From Asterella californica (lineage: Eukaryota; Streptophyta; Marchantiopsida; Marchantiales; Aytoniaceae): a DNA stretch of 64,000 bases. The notes beneath the pieces are model-generated. The model ran no database searches, was not told the DNA's origin, and was given only the letters and a program-made list of their open reading frames with translations. The translations under genes were made by a program, and so were the position numbers. This document shows, piece by piece, positions 20,739 to 33,411 of this stretch (positions within the stretch are counted from its first letter, which is position 1; every line of letters starts with the position of its first letter). The stretch lies in contig JAYKYS010000001.1 of assembly GCA_036924285.1 (NCBI GenBank), forward strand, positions 4,686,501 through 4,750,500. The letters run 5' to 3'.

Positions 20739-23700
20739 CTCTACACAGTATTCAATAATCCTTTGTGATACCCCTATCAGTTCTGTAGAGCCCCGGAACC
20801 TGAATCTCCAACAAACTCACGTTAGTTAATGATGCTGAAACGCAGCATTCTAGTTTCCAAAGTCTTGAATGGGCAAACGTTGCAAACTGGACTATCTAAA
20901 CTCTCTGAATTATGAATGGCATCAAGCAAAACAAACATCACATGATGAGGCCAAAGAAAACAGATGATGATGCAGGCATTGTTGGAATGTGACACTCATC
21001 GTAGGTGCCACCTTTTTTCTAGTAATTGAGATCATACATGTCACCGAGCCGGAATGTCTGTCTCGGGAAAATTTGTACAATCCACTCTACTACTCTCTAG
21101 CAAGATTTTGATAGCCTCTTCGAATTCGTAATCTACTTCTGTTTTACATAAATGGTTCAGACAGATTAAACTCATGTACTTAAAGGTCCAGGGCATTTCC
21201 CATTTATCCGGGTGTAAATGTAGTGGATGTCTTCTTGAATCGTAGCCTAGATCGCCTTGCGTTGCCGAAAAGAAGTGAATATGAAGTGACGTTACTCTGT
21301 TAACAAGTAACTGCGTGTGCTGTAGCTGGCGGTGACTGACTGAGCGATCCCAATGCTGAAATAGCACTTGCAGGAGATAACCAGATATGGAATCAGTACG
21401 AGCAAAACGCAGCTTCTTCGTGCTTCAGATGATCAAGTTACGGCCTGAAATTGCTGTCTACGGACTCGGCTAGGTGGGTGGCGTAGAATGTTATCGTATT
21501 TGATGCATCTCCACCTGCACTGTGCTAATAAGGGCCGGGCCAGCTGCGCTGGCCTGCGTATGTTCAAAGCTCCGGAGCTTTGAATCAACTCTGTTCGACT
21601 CTGCTCTGGCTGGAAGATCGACAACCCGGGTGGTTGCTGCTCCACTCGTGCAAGAATCATGACACCTAGTCACCATCAATACCGTGCATACCCAGAGGTT
21701 TGAGCCATAGTTGGAAGATAATAGAAGTATGATCTAAATTCATCGTGTGCAGAAACTCTTCACTCGGTCCGCAAGGATGAGTTCACTGCACTCCAAGCAG
21801 CTTGCAACAGATCGAAGAGGTTTGTACATCCTTCTCTTGCTCTTGCTCCTCCACGTCTTGAATCAGCGCGATGCTTAGAACATTCGAATTCTCCAAGCTA
21901 CTGGTGATTTGGCCAACAACAACCGGGCAGCTCCCAATACTGCGTTGCACGAACGGGGATTCAATGCAAGAGCCATTCGATTTATTCTCGGCAGTCGAGT
22001 GGATGAAGAAAGATTTGAACATGCCATTCCTGGGCATTGAAACGCTTCTGTTTGTCGGTGAATGGATTCCATGATGATGTAGGAAGTGTAGAGCACACCC
22101 GCAGTGTCGATGATAGGGACGCCGAGATCCCCTTGGACCGCAACAAGCAGACACAGCGTTGTAAGCCCCCCAGAAACCGGTTGATGAAGAAGCCATAACT
22201 CCTCAAAAGACGAGAACCAAGGAAAATCTTCGGATTGACGAGAACAAAGGAAAATCTTCGGATGTAACTGATCGGAAGTTGTTAGTAAATTAACCGCAAA
22301 TCGCTCTCAAATGAAAGCTGCAGCTGTGTTGCCTTCTGGTCGTGAAGTCCTGGAATATATAGGTGGTGGATGCGGAAGGGCGACACACAGAGAGAAGACT
22401 GACAGGAGTTCTACAAGCCATGGAGCTCCAGTTTCAAAATGTTTCATGAACTCCACCCGTTGAACGTCAGAGCAAAAACTGTTACAGCGAGTTCGAATTC
22501 AATTTGCTCAAGGGGTTTCAGCTCGTTGGAGTAAAGTGTCACTCAGCTTGTACAGTTAAAGCTTACAGTTGCAGTAGGGCTTCTCAGAGAGAAGTAGTTA
22601 CGAGTTTATTTTGTATCTTACCTCACTCTTGAGTCTAGACCGCCAACTGTTCCTACTCGTCGTCTTAGTTCTGAAACTGCGCGCGGACTTCCTTCAACCA
22701 ACAGCAAGAGTACAGAAGCAGTGGAATTTCTCGATCCACCTGTTCTCATGCTCAAGGTGGAGATACATAAAACCTGCTGACTTCCAAGGTTTCATGTTTG
22801 ATGTGTGCTTAATGAACGACAACGAAGCTGTCGCGAATAGGAGCACATTCAACCATTAATGCTGCTAATTTATGGTCCAGTGCTAGACAAGACTACAATT
22901 CCAAGACCGTGGGCTGTATTGAAGCTTTTTGAACTTTCTAAAAACTGCAGAAAACCTGCAGTGTGACCTCTGCCGTGGAAGAAATCGTTCGCAAACTGAT
23001 ATAGGATATGTCTTCAACGACCTCGAAGTGTCAACATGTTCCAATTTCGTCGCCTTAGTTCTGAGACTGCACGCGCGGACTTCTTTCGACCAACAGCAAC
23101 AAGTAAAATTTCTCGACGCAGCTGTTTTCATGCTAAAGGTGGATATGTAGAACTGCTGACTTTGGGTATCATGATGGGTGTATGTGTTTGATATGTTATT
23201 ATCGAATGAAAACGAAATGTTCCGTGTATACATCCTTCGCTAATAGGGGTACATTCCACCAAGAATGCTGCTAATTTATGCTTCCGTGCTTCTCAAGACT
23301 ACAATTGCAAGACTGTGAGGCTCTATTAATGCTTTTTGAACTGTCGCACGAATGCAGAGATTCTGCGATGTGACTTCGGCTCTGCTCTCCCGATAATGAC
23401 TAGACCTCGACTGTTCATCGGTTCATCAGTACGTTTGAACGGTTTGGAGTCCATACTTAGCACGGGATGAAGGATCCGGAGCTAGCCAGACCACACCTCA
23501 GGTCTGGCTCCTCAGAGATGCTGTGATCCTTAGAGTTCTTTCCAGACTCCAGCACCAGTACGAGACCACTGATGTTTACTACAGAACGAGCGGAATTTCT
23601 CGACGAACCAGTTCTCATGCGCAAGGTGGATATATAGAACCTGCTGACTTTTGAGGTATGTGTTTGAGATTTGATTACTGGGTGACATCCGTAGTGTTCC

Positions 23701-25020
23701 GTGTTTAAATTCTTCCGAAATAGGAGTACGTTCCACCAAGAATGCTGCTAATTTATGTTCCGTGCTTCACAAGACTACAATTGCAAGACTGTGAGCTCTA
23801 TTAATGCTTTTTGAACTGTCTCACGATTGCAGAGATACTCCAGTGCGACCTCCGCTCTGCTCTCCGGATAATCACTAGACCTCGATTGTTCGTTGGTTTA
23901 TCGGTCCGTTTGAAAGGTTTGGGTAAATACTCACCAGGATACGCTCCAGCCAGACCACACCTCAGAGATGATGTGATCCTTAGAGAGTTCTTCCCGGACT
24001 CTAGCATCAGTGACTTTGGGTACGAGACTCGTGATGTTTGAGCATCAGCACATGTGGATGCTTACTCAAAGATGACCGGCTGCTTTGGATCAGACGGGTT
24101 CAACACGTTTTGGTTTAACCAGTAAACGCAGAACTTCTGAAGAAGTTTATTGTGCAAACACTACTCTAATTCCCATAGAAGTGGGCGGGACCGAAATGTA
24201 ACCGTCTTTGTTAGAGATATGATATCTACTCATTAGAATGGTGAAGGATATCGAGCAGCGCTGATACCAAGACTCCGAACGAGAGATCAGAACTTCCTGA
24301 TCTCTGATACATTCTTAAAGACTTATATATGCCGATTGGACGCATGAATCCTACTTTTATATTAGCTCTCTACAAATATACATTAACATTATATAATCTA
24401 ATTTCAGATTAAATATGCATTCTAACGAATTCAATATATACCTTATCCCAGTATTGGAATAGCCAGTGCATTTCAAGAACGGAAGCGTAGGTACGGACCT
24501 AAGCTTATTAAGCGACAGCGACGGCAGCTGGGAGTCAATATATAGAGTGCCATGGCTAGCAAAAGACCAGCGAGAGGTTGGCCAAGCTGCTCACTGCAGA
24601 ATGATCGCTGGGAAGCGAAGAGCGAAAGGTTATCGCTGCTCGGTCACGCGCCTCCGCTCTGCCCAATCTCCCCGAATCGTTCTCACTTCCGTGGAAGGAC
24701 CCGGAAGAGACTCTGCGCTACAGGTGGACGCGCCTCCACATGATTTCACCAGTCTTCCAGGAGATCTCATACTCAATCTCTTACAGTTACTCACGCTTAG
24801 GGTCACAGGTAGCCGCTACACCGCCCAGATGTCAGAGGACCAACAAAACCAAAATATTTAGCGGAGTGTACTGATGTCCTTCCACTTATAGTTTCTATCT
24901 AGAACAGAAGGCAACGTTGGCCGGGACCGAGGCACTATTCACTGATGCGTACTGTGTGTGTGAAGTGACTGTAATATATCGACGAAGTATTCATCGCCGT
25001 TATTAAACTCTTGTACGACT

Positions 25021-25335
25021 CTCTAATACACAATCAAAATTAGTAATACTTAATAGGGGTGTCAAAGTTCGGGGGAATTATTCGATAACGGAGGGTGGAA
25101 TGCTTTCCGTAACTCGACAACGGGCATTGCTTGGGTTTAGCCGCGGGTAATTTTGTAGGCGAACTACATCCTCTAGCTGCGACTATAAGAGGGGGCGTTT
25201 TAAACTTACACGTGTTATTTATAAAGTACATTGTGCTTAAATGTGATCATACTTAGAATGATGAGTGACAGGCGAACAGAAGTCCGCATTCAATGCATCC
25301 TGAAGTAGTGGAGCGAGTGGTAGATCGATCTTCGA
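25021..25335. other. left border of the 25-29.5 kb unique insert, no gene
   Basis: Homology with R1 stops at 25020. The next bases (CTCTAATACACAATCAAAAT) resemble 30868-30890 and 6108-6130. GGGGTGTCAAAG near 25056 resembles the terminus of some hAT elements, but no matching opposite end was found. Confidence 0.35.
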
Positions 25336-26402
25336 GTGGACAAGCATTTGAATAATCGAAGTCTTTTGAATAACATAAGCAACACGATGAGCAGTATACG
25401 TGATGAAGTGACCAGTATAGGTGATGAAGGGGATGTTGAAGTAGACTCTATTCGCAGTGCGATGGCTCCGAGAAGTTCAGAGGTGCAAAAGAAATCAAGA
25501 ATCAGTCTGAATCAAGAAGATTATGAGAGGATAGTTGCTTATATCGAGGATGAAGAGAATTTTGCTGCATTGCCCAGAACAAGTCGAAAAACAAAAGTTG
25601 GTGCGAGAAAGTGCTTGGGCAAAGCCACTCCATTTGGTATCATGGCGGCATAACTTTCTGAGAAAATGGATTTCCTGTTGTGACAGGTGTAGAATTAAAA
25701 AAACCATTTGACAGACACGTTGACATGTAGAAGAAGGCGAAAGAGATTCAAGATAGTACGGGAGGAGGACTGAATGAAGATGAAATGTTGCACGAATTGA
25801 CGTAAGAAGAGAAATTGAACAAGAAGTGTCCTTACTTTTATCGCATCAATGCTGTTTTTGGTGGTCATGCTAACATTGATCCTCCCGCTAATCTTGCATT
25901 TGGGATTTCATCAGAAGAAGAATTTATGAGATATGATTCTCAATTTCAAGCAGAGAGTACTCTTCCTCGATCAGACAGTACATTGCAGCTTGAAGAACAT
26001 GATGGAGATATGGATATTATATGCGATGAGGATGAAATGAGTTCGATCGATGAAGAGAGAAGAATGAATGAAGAAAGAGGTGGTGGAGGAGATGAGATGA
26101 GCCCGGATCGAGAAGAGGAAATGAGCAGAGGAACAGTACCAAAGTCCATGCAAGAAATGTCTAGAAATCAGAGATCCGGAGACAACAACAACATGGTCAA
26201 TATAAAAAGAGGAGTGTTGAATTGGTACGAGGAGAGTATAAGAGAGAAGGCACAGTATAGGAAAGTGTTTGTTGAATACGTGATGGTCTCCTTGGAAGAG
26301 AAAAAAGGATCGAGAGAAAGCCACGAGAAGGAACAGAGTAGAAAAAGACATACTTCTTTGTTTGTGGAATTGCATAAAATAGAAAGTCATTCGAGAAAGT
26401 GA
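25336..26402 (+). pseudogene. decayed ORF of unknown mobile-element-associated protein
   Basis: Three pieces read in order on the plus strand. The first is 25336-25653, with LNQEDYERIVAYIEDEENFA and a stop after GIMAA. The second is about 25700-25800 in another frame, reading KKAKEIQDSTGGGLNEDEML with stops. The third is 25815-26402, starting KLNKKCPYFYRINAVFGGHA and continuing into an acidic, E/R/D-rich region and a basic C-terminus. The pieces are collinear and together resemble a family I recall as repetitive in plants and rust fungi, with a KCP.Y.R...IFG motif, probably transposon-encoded and DNA-binding. I cannot name it with certainty. At least two stops and one frameshift make it inactive. 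The 195-codon last piece is the longest open frame. Confidence 0.5.
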
Positions 26403-26760
26403 AACAAATTATCGAGAAACTCGATAACATGTAACTGAGGTTTTCCGGAGTAAAAAGTTCTTGTACTTGTATTCATTTGTACTCTCATGTAAATATTTTT
26501 GAACTTTTAGCAGAAGCTTGTCGATAGGATCACCGGAGGATTTCTTGCAGAGGGCGTGTTCAAAGACGAGTTAGAGAGATACGAAAGGATGATATTGTGA
26601 CCGAAACATATATCGGAGTTTCACAACTTCGACTGTGAGATATCAACACCTTTCCTAGTTCATCTACATTGCTTCTCCAGGAGCACACAACGCTTTGGTA
26701 AGCTTTCCAACTGGAGTAAGCTTTGGTAAATTCTCATTCTTTACTGCAATTTATGTTTTA
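26403..26760. other. no gene seen
   Basis: The stretch lies between the decayed ORF and the minisatellite. There is a short direct repeat of GTAAGCTTTGGTAA/GTAAGCTTTCCAACTG near 26698-26730. Nothing else was recognised. Confidence 0.3.
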
Positions 26761-26761
26761 G

Positions 26762-27400
26762 AGTCGCACTGAGTCGAGAAAGTGGGTCGCATTGAGTCGG
26801 GGATAAAATCAAAGTGTTCACTGCGATTGAGGTCTTAGGATCGCACTGAGTCGGGGATAAAATCAAAGTGTTCAGTGTGATTGAGGTCTTAAGATCGCAC
26901 TGAGTCGAGGATAAAATCAAAGTGTTTAGTGCAATTGAGGTCTTATGATCGCACTGAGTCGAGGAAGCGGGAGATAAAATCGAAGTGTTTTATGCGATTG
27001 AGGTCTTAGGATCCCACTGAGTCAGAAAAGCGGGGGATAAAATCAAAGTGTTTAGTGCGATTTAAGGTTAAGGTCGCACTGAGTCCGGGAAGACACAACA
27101 GGTCGCACTGAGTTGGAGAGGTGGGATTTGGATACAACGTGTCGCACTGAGTCAGAGAGGTGGGATTTAGGCACAGCGTGTCGTATTGAGCCTATCTCAG
27201 TGCGTGAGATTTAGAGTCGAGAAAGCGTGTCGCACTGAGTAGGAGATAAAATCAATGTGTTTAGTGCAAATTAGTGTTAGGGTCGCATTGAGTGAGGAAG
27301 ACAAAGCAGATCGCATCGAGTCGGAGAGGTGAAATTTGCATACAGCGGGTTGCACTGAGTCGGGGAAGCGAGCTTTGGGCACAGCGGGTCTCAGATTACT
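26762..27400 (+). repeat. degenerate 54-63-bp minisatellite with TCGCACTGAGTCG core
   Basis: About fifteen occurrences of TCGCACTGAGTCG or close variants appear. The long units continue GGGATAAAATCAAAGTGTTC then AGTGCGATTGAGGTCTTAGG. Shorter units of about 28-39 bp have GAGAGGTGGGATTT..GGCACAGCG instead. Unit length varies, so it is an old, mutated array. GTGCGA and TCGCAC inside each unit form short inverted pairs. It sits between two decayed ORF stretches. Confidence 0.85.
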
Positions 27401-27639
27401 ATGAGATTTGAAATTACTCAAGGCAACCTGAGTTTAGGTTTAGGGTTTGTGATTTCAATCGTGCTGTATATCAAAAGTGCGACTGGAGCGGAATCCAGTT
27501 TAGGGCTATCAGTGAAGTGCTCTAAATCGCACTAACCTCTGTCGTGCGACCTCGGGTTTGTTGTCATAGTGTCTTGTGTAGATTAGTATTTCTATGGCAA
27601 ACATGAGAAAAGAAGAAGGATCTTTTCTTATCTTTTTCC

Positions 27640-28580
27640 AGTACGCAAGACGATATCCAAGATCGCATAAAGTGGCCCCGGACGGATAAGCATGACATAT
27701 GGAGAGCCTTGAACGGAGTAGATGAAGAGGAGGTCGAGAAGTTGGGCTTGTTGATAGCCTTATCTTTTGATTTTGCTCCTCCAGATGTAAGGATTATCTT
27801 CTTTCTTATGTGTTTATGTGTTTTCATGCTCTGTTTTGTTCTCCTCTTTCTTATATAATCGAGGAATAGTTAATATATCTTAGATGAGTTTAAGGCTATG
27901 TGAATTAACATTATGAATTACATGTTTGTTTGTTAAATCTTTTTTATATTCTTATGATCCTGAAACGAGGATTAAGAAGGTGGGGTCAACCACGATCCAG
28001 TTCACGCTGGAACTAATCAGGGAAGCTTTCGCACTCTTTTCTGGTGTTACTCTCATGTCATCGTTTGTGAGACATGTACGAATTGCAGATTGATTTCTTG
28101 AGTATGACAGAGTAGGAAAGCGTTATTCCGCAAGAGAATGTGCTTATGAGGGGTGGAGAGCAGTATTTCAATGTCTCAATGCTGTTTTTCTTGCGAGGAA
28201 GAGATCCAAAACTGTGATAGGACAATTGGCATTATATGTCAAGTAAAAAGTAGAAAGTCTGGAGATAGATTTTGATTGGACACAGCTCATGTTGGAGAAC
28301 TTGGAACGAGAGATTTTACATGTTCAAAAACATGTGAAGCAATAGAAGAAAAGCGAAACTATGGAGACGTTTTTGGGCATGGCTCTAACTCACATCCTGA
28401 TTCATGTGAGAATCTGTCGGGAAGTAGATTTTGTATCAGTCCCACTTGAGCAATATCAACCTGCAGACACTCTTCGGCAAACTGAAGTCTCCATGCAAGT
28501 TGTCGTCAGAGAAAGTGAAGTCTCGGAGGAGCAAACTAAGCTGAAGCCTGGTTTGGAACCGTCGCCGTTGTATCTTTAAA
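27640..28580 (+). pseudogene. decayed unidentified ORF
   Basis: Coding-like sequence is scattered over several frames. Near 27670-27790 it reads KWPRTDKHDIWRALNGVDEE. Near 27975-28090 it reads TTIQFTLELIREAFALFSG. From about 28130 to 28580 it reads ECAYEGWRAVFQCLNAVF, KVESLEIDFDWTQLMLENLE and REVDFVSVPLEQYQPADTLR, ending at 28579. Several stops and frameshifts interrupt it, and possible intron-like TTTATAT-rich DNA lies at 27800-27960. The family is not recognised. Same-strand collinearity with the ORFs on both sides suggests one dead multi-gene or long-ORF element. Confidence 0.4.
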
Positions 28581-28657
28581 ACAAATGAGTGAAATGAAAA
28601 AGCGTGTGCATGTGAAGTGATGCTGGTGCTCCTCAAGTTGGAAATGAGCTTGTTTCT

Positions 28658-29508
28658 TGACAGGACAAGTACAAACAGGGGCTCGCGCCACAGTCTAACG
28701 ATGGAGCAGCATTAGCATTTCATCACATTCGAGTCCCGGAATCGTTTATCCTCACGGACATTGTGGGAGAAAAGGGTGAAGGATCAGGCTCTGCTGACGT
28801 AAACTCAGGCTTCTTGTTCATTCTCGTAACCATGGACGATGTGCAGGCTGCTTTTATAGGCCATGAATGACCCGTAAAAGCAGCAATGGATCTTAACGAC
28901 TATTGTGGTGCAACGGCAGGTGTGTTCTTGTGTTACTCTGGTGGATTCGGCTACCATGCTTATGGACAAGCTGGGTGGCCAACACGCTCAAGGGTCATTA
29001 CTACTTACCTTCGTGGAGAAGCAGCAAGATGGGAGGACGTTGAATCTATTCGAACTTGGAAGCGACTAGATGATACAGATTTCATCAAAACAGATGAGGA
29101 AATCCTGTAGACAAATTCGTTTGTCGAAGAACAAACAAATACGAGGGGATAATAAGTAAAGGACTGAAAGCAGAAGACTTCGTACTTTTGCTAAGAAAGT
29201 TTAAAGAACTGATCTTTCTAAGAACGGAGCAATAAAGCACATGTTATAGTAATTACTGCCGAAATCGGAAGATACTTCAGAAGAAAGTTGAACTGGGTAC
29301 TAACAGTACTGGAACGTGCATTTGATACGAAAACAGCAATGGATAAAACATCGATCTTCTCTTCCATACAGACGAAAGATGTGCCATCAGCAACCATGCA
29401 ACCATGGAAAAGAGAAGTTCGTGGGGATGGACCTCAAGATTCCGACAATCCATGTACACCACCATATTTTTGGATGAAGAGCATTTTGAAACGCAAACCA
29501 AAGTGAAA
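28658..29508 (+). pseudogene. decayed unidentified ORF, longest uninterrupted theme in the insert
   Basis: From 28658 to 29110 one frame is open except for a single TGA after FIGHE. It includes HHIRVPESFILTDIVGEKGE, SGFLFILVTMDDVQAAFIG, and after the stop CGATAGVFLCYSGGFGYHAY with GQAGWPTRS. Coding-like sequence continues in another frame (GIISKGLKAEDFVLLLRKFK) and again at about 29260-29508 (RRKLNWVLTVLERAFDT). The aromatic and glycine-rich segment is unusual, but I know no matching domain. It lies downstream of, and probably belongs with, 27640-28580. Confidence 0.4.
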
Positions 29509-29519
29509 AAAGAATACAT

Positions 29520-29880
29520 TTTTAGGCATGGATGGATTCACCTTGCAGAGAGCAACTTTTCTTGAAGAATTTTTTTGAAAACATTTCATCTACTATTTTA
29601 TAAGCTCAAAATTCTCAAATTAAATTTTTCTTCAACAAATCTAGCTAAACTTACAATTCAAGTTTTCACCTTCTTTGAAAGGGCAAACGGAACAATTTTG
29701 AGAAAAAAGGTTCTTAAACAGGTTAACGCCCATGTGACCGTGTTTGATGCTTTCATATTCTAAAATTGCATGTCGTATCATCCTCTTTAAAATCAAAGCA
29801 CGTTTGTTAGATTTCCCGTCGTCCAAAAGCGTAGTTCTCATTGAGAAAAAGCTTTTAGACTTTCTAGACATGTGTCATAA
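29520..29880 (-). repeat. AT-rich dispersed repeat fragment
   Basis: Its reverse complement matches about 13480-13850 (GCAAGGTGAATCCATCCATG and following). The subunits at 14460-14760 and 39350-39670 are more distant relatives. It marks the right border of the unique 25-29.5 kb insert. Confidence 0.65.
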
Positions 29881-30129
29881 GAACAGCCACAACAACCAGG
29901 TACTCTCTAATTGGTTTCTCTAACTCTGTTTCGACTTTCATGAACCTTAACTTCAGTGGGGGTAATTTTTTGAAAAGTACAAATCATATATATTTTATTA
30001 ACTGATAAAAAAGTGCACCGCATTTCACATATTTCATCATGATCATCAATCACTAAAAAGAATAATCACAACTGATCAATAAAAGTAATCCACATTTGAA
30101 TACTTCAAATTTAAAAATTTGTATATAAA

Positions 30130-30960
30130 ATGACAACTCATGATACAAGAGTTTGATCAAGAATCTGCAGCAAGTACAAGATTCTTTGCTGGAATATTTA
30201 GGAGACCAAGGTGTGCAACAAGTTGTACTGAAACTCAATTGGTTTATAGATATGAACACAAAATTTGGTTGAGTTCTGGAAGTCTTACATGTGACTATGT
30301 TGCACTAGAGCATCTTTTGGTTATAATATATAGAGTTATGGTAGTTGGATTGACGAGAAGCTAATAGTTAGAAGAACATTTCGGTTGGAAGATCGAGATT
30401 CAAAGTCAATTTGTTCAAGCCACATATCTCTTCACAACCGTATACCCAGTGTATTCGCAGACATAAAAAAACATGTTATACGCCAACAGACGTCTTTAAA
30501 CATTCATTCGATAATGAGGGGTTGGCATCTTTAGACGATCGCCAATGAATAGACAAATGTCCTTAAACGGTCAATTTGGGATGAGCGACCAACGTCCTTA
30601 AATAGGTGCTTATAAATAGACGATTGTCATCTTTATGTGGATAATCTATACTGTTTAGAATGAAAACATTATGATATTTACACAAGTGAAAATAACACAT
30701 TGTTATTATTTAAAAGCGCTGGTCACTCTTTGAGTAGTTATCTATGACGCTCTTATGAGTGGACTCCATATTGTTTCATATTTTGAAACTTTAGTCATAC
30801 GTGGACGTTGAACACTATTGTATAGATTTTCAGAAAGACATAAAATGTATATGGGACTGTGTAAATTCTCTAGTATACAGTCAAAATTCTTAATACTGAA
30901 TATTCTACTCTAGTTGAGGTTTATAATCCACAGCAAGCTTTGCTCTAATAGATACACGAG
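30130..30960 (+). repeat. diverged dispersed repeat, pair with 5400-6250
   Basis: It shares motif order with 5400-6250, including AATGAGGGGTTGGCA and TCCACAGCAAGCTTTGCTCT, at about three quarters identity by eye. Here it directly abuts the inverted R1 copy d. Confidence 0.65.
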
Positions 30961-32458
30961 AAGGTGAGATTACTCTAGGTCTCTCTCCATAGAGCGGCTA
31001 CCTGTGACCCAAGCGCGAGTAACTATAAGAGAGCGAGGAGTACGAGACCTCTTGAAGAACCGGTGATATCATGTGGAAGGCATGTCCACCTGTAGCGCAG
31101 GGTCTCTTCCGGGTCCTTCCACGGAAGTGAGAACGATTCGGGTAGATAGTGCGGAGGGCAGAGCGGAGGCGCGCGACCGAGCAGCGATAACCTTTCGCTC
31201 TGCACAGTCACAGGGGATAGTGTGCTTGAAAGCTTCCCAGCGATCATTCTTCAATGAGCAGCTTGGCACAACCTCTCGCTGGCCTTTTGCTAGCCATGGC
31301 ACTCAATATATTCACTCCCAGCTGCCGTCGCTGTCGCTTGATAAGCTTAGGTCCGGACCTACGCTTCTTATGCTGTTTCACGAGCGTTCTTGAAATGCGC
31401 TGGCTATTCCAATACTGGGATAAGGTACATATTGAATCTTTAGAATGTCGGAGAGCTGCATATTTATTCTGAAATTAGATTATATAGTGTTAATGTATGT
31501 TTGTAGAGAACTAATATAAAAGTAGGATTCATACGTCAGATCCTTGCACGAGTGGAGTAGCAAGAACCCGAGTTGTCGATCTTCCAGCCAGAGCAGAGTC
31601 GAACATTGATTCAAAGCTCCGGAGCTTTGGACATACGCAGGCCAGCGCAGCTGGCCCAGCCCTGATTAGCACAGTGCAGGTGGAGATGCATCAAATACGA
31701 AAACATCCTACGCCACCCACCTAGCCGAGTTCAGAGACAGAAATTTCAGGCCGTAACTTGATCATCTGAAGCCCGAAGGAGCTGCGTTTTGCTCGTACTG
31801 ATTCCATATCTGGTTATCTCCTGCAAGGGCTATTTCAGCATTAGGATCGCTCAGTCAGTCACCGCCAGCTACAGCACACGCAGTTACTTGTTAACAGAGT
31901 AACGTCAATTCAAATTTTCATTTCTTGTCGGCAACGCACGGCTATCTTGTGAAGGCACTCTAGGCTGCGATTCAAGAAGACATCCACTACATTTACACCC
32001 GCATAAATGAGAAATGCCCTGTATCCTTTACGTAGATGAGTTTAATCTGTCTGAACCATTTAAGCAACAGAAGTAGATTACGAATTCTAAGAGGCTATCA
32101 AAATCTTGCTAGAGAGTAGTAGAGTGGATTGTACAACTTTTCCCGAGACAGACATTCCGGCTCGGTCACATGTATGATCTCAATTATTAGAAAAAAGGTG
32201 GCACCTACGATGAGTGTCACATTCCAACAATGCCTGCATCATCATCTGTTTCCTTTGGCCTCATCATGTGATGTTTGTTTTGCTTGATGCCATTCATAAT
32301 TCGGTTTAGATAGTCCAGTTTACAACGTTTGGCCATTCAGAACTTTGGAAACTAGAATGCTGCGTTTCAGCATCATTAACTAACGTGAGTTTGTTGGAGA
32401 TTCAGGCTCTACAGAACTGATAGGGGTATCACAAAGAATTATTGAATACTGTGTAGAG

Positions 32459-32463
32459 AACAA
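32459..32463 (+). repeat. 5-bp target site duplication AACAA (left) of the copia element
   Basis: It is identical to 37957-37961, and the paralogous empty site is at 20734-20738. Confidence 0.92.
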
Positions 32464-32774
32464 TGTTGACAAACTGAGTAAGACAAGCTCATGAAGTCTT
32501 GTAAGACCCCGTGCACAAGTCCTGTAAGACTTTGGACTTTGTGCACAAGTCCGGTAAGACAACTATGTCACGGAGACCCAACCCCAAAAGTCTGTTGGCT
32601 CTCCCTATATATTGAGAAGGGGCTCTGCCCCCATGTAAGTCTCTTTAGTGATACTCTGTTCCTTCTTTTTTCCTCTTGTGAAGGCTGCGAGAGCCTCCTT
32701 CCTTGTTTGAAGGTTTTTCCTCCCTTGTTGGAGTGGTGCTATGAATTGTGTTCTTGCTGCCATACATCATAACA
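32464..32774 (+). repeat. 5' LTR of the copia element
   Basis: The LTR is 311 bp, TG...CA. CTATATATTGAGAAGGGGCT near 32609 contains a TATA box, with the presumed transcription start shortly downstream. Internal short direct repeats GTGCACAAGTCC.GTAAGAC occur near its start. Confidence 0.95.
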
Positions 32775-32786
32775 TGGTATCAGAGC
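32775..32786 (+). promoter_or_regulatory. primer binding site, tRNA-iMet
   Basis: TGGTATCAGAGC follows the 5' LTR directly. This is the standard sequence complementary to the 3' end of initiator-Met tRNA used by plant copia elements. Confidence 0.95.
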
Positions 32787-33411
32787 TTGAGTGAAGGAAT
32801 TAGAGATTGGAGGCATACAGAGGATTCAGATTGCAAGTGGAGGTGCTGCAATCTTTTGCACATGGAGATTTCTCTTGAGGCGAAACTCTAATAGGCGTCC
32901 TTGCTGTTTGGAGCTACTTTCGAAAATCAAACATCATTTTTTTCTGGTGCAGCGAGGAATGACAGGGTTGGTGACAGGTTCTGAATTTTCGAATTGTCTC
33001 TCTGCTGTACTTGTTGTGTGTTTTTGTGAGAGTTTTCACAATTATAGTCAGTCAACAAGCTTTGACTGCATTTTTTAGGGTCTTCTACTCATTTTTAGCC
33101 AAAACGGACAAAATCATACCCAAACCAGAAGGCTTTGCCTTTGGAGTAAAGATTTCGCAATATCTACCCAACAAAATTTTTATGGACTCATTTCGAGCTA
33201 TTTCATTTTAGGGTATACAGTCAACTGTACTTTGACCACATATTTGAAGATGTAAACGACATCTTTTAGACTTTTTGACAGTTTGCATCACACAGACCTA
33301 CGTCCAGACCTACATCTATATAATCCTAGAACCAACATTTCTATCACTGTGTGAAATTCAGATTTGTTCAGAGACACTGTCTGTATCTTCGTTTCTTACG
33401 TCTAATCCATC

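Larger units (their letters stand above)
19803..25020 (+). repeat. R1 repeat family, copy b
   Basis: 21012-25020 duplicates 1-4024 in the same orientation. 19803-21660 and 24350-24820 are matched in reverse complement by 37957-38660, 31540-32463 and 30992-31530. The left flank beyond the MULE-like element (15190-15461) also continues this homology to 38660-38935. The R1 unit thus extends left of the MULE insertion. At 20734-20738 it has the unoccupied site of the copia insertion found in copy d. Its tandem subrepeats lie at about 22640-23900. Confidence 0.85.

Noticed and set aside
25050..25075. hAT-type terminus (GGGGTGTCAAAG)
   Set aside because: No inverted partner or 8-bp duplication was found at the other side of the insert.
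29641..30364. short open frames on both strands in AT-rich repeat
   Set aside because: They fall in dispersed repeats with diverged copies elsewhere that do not preserve the frames.
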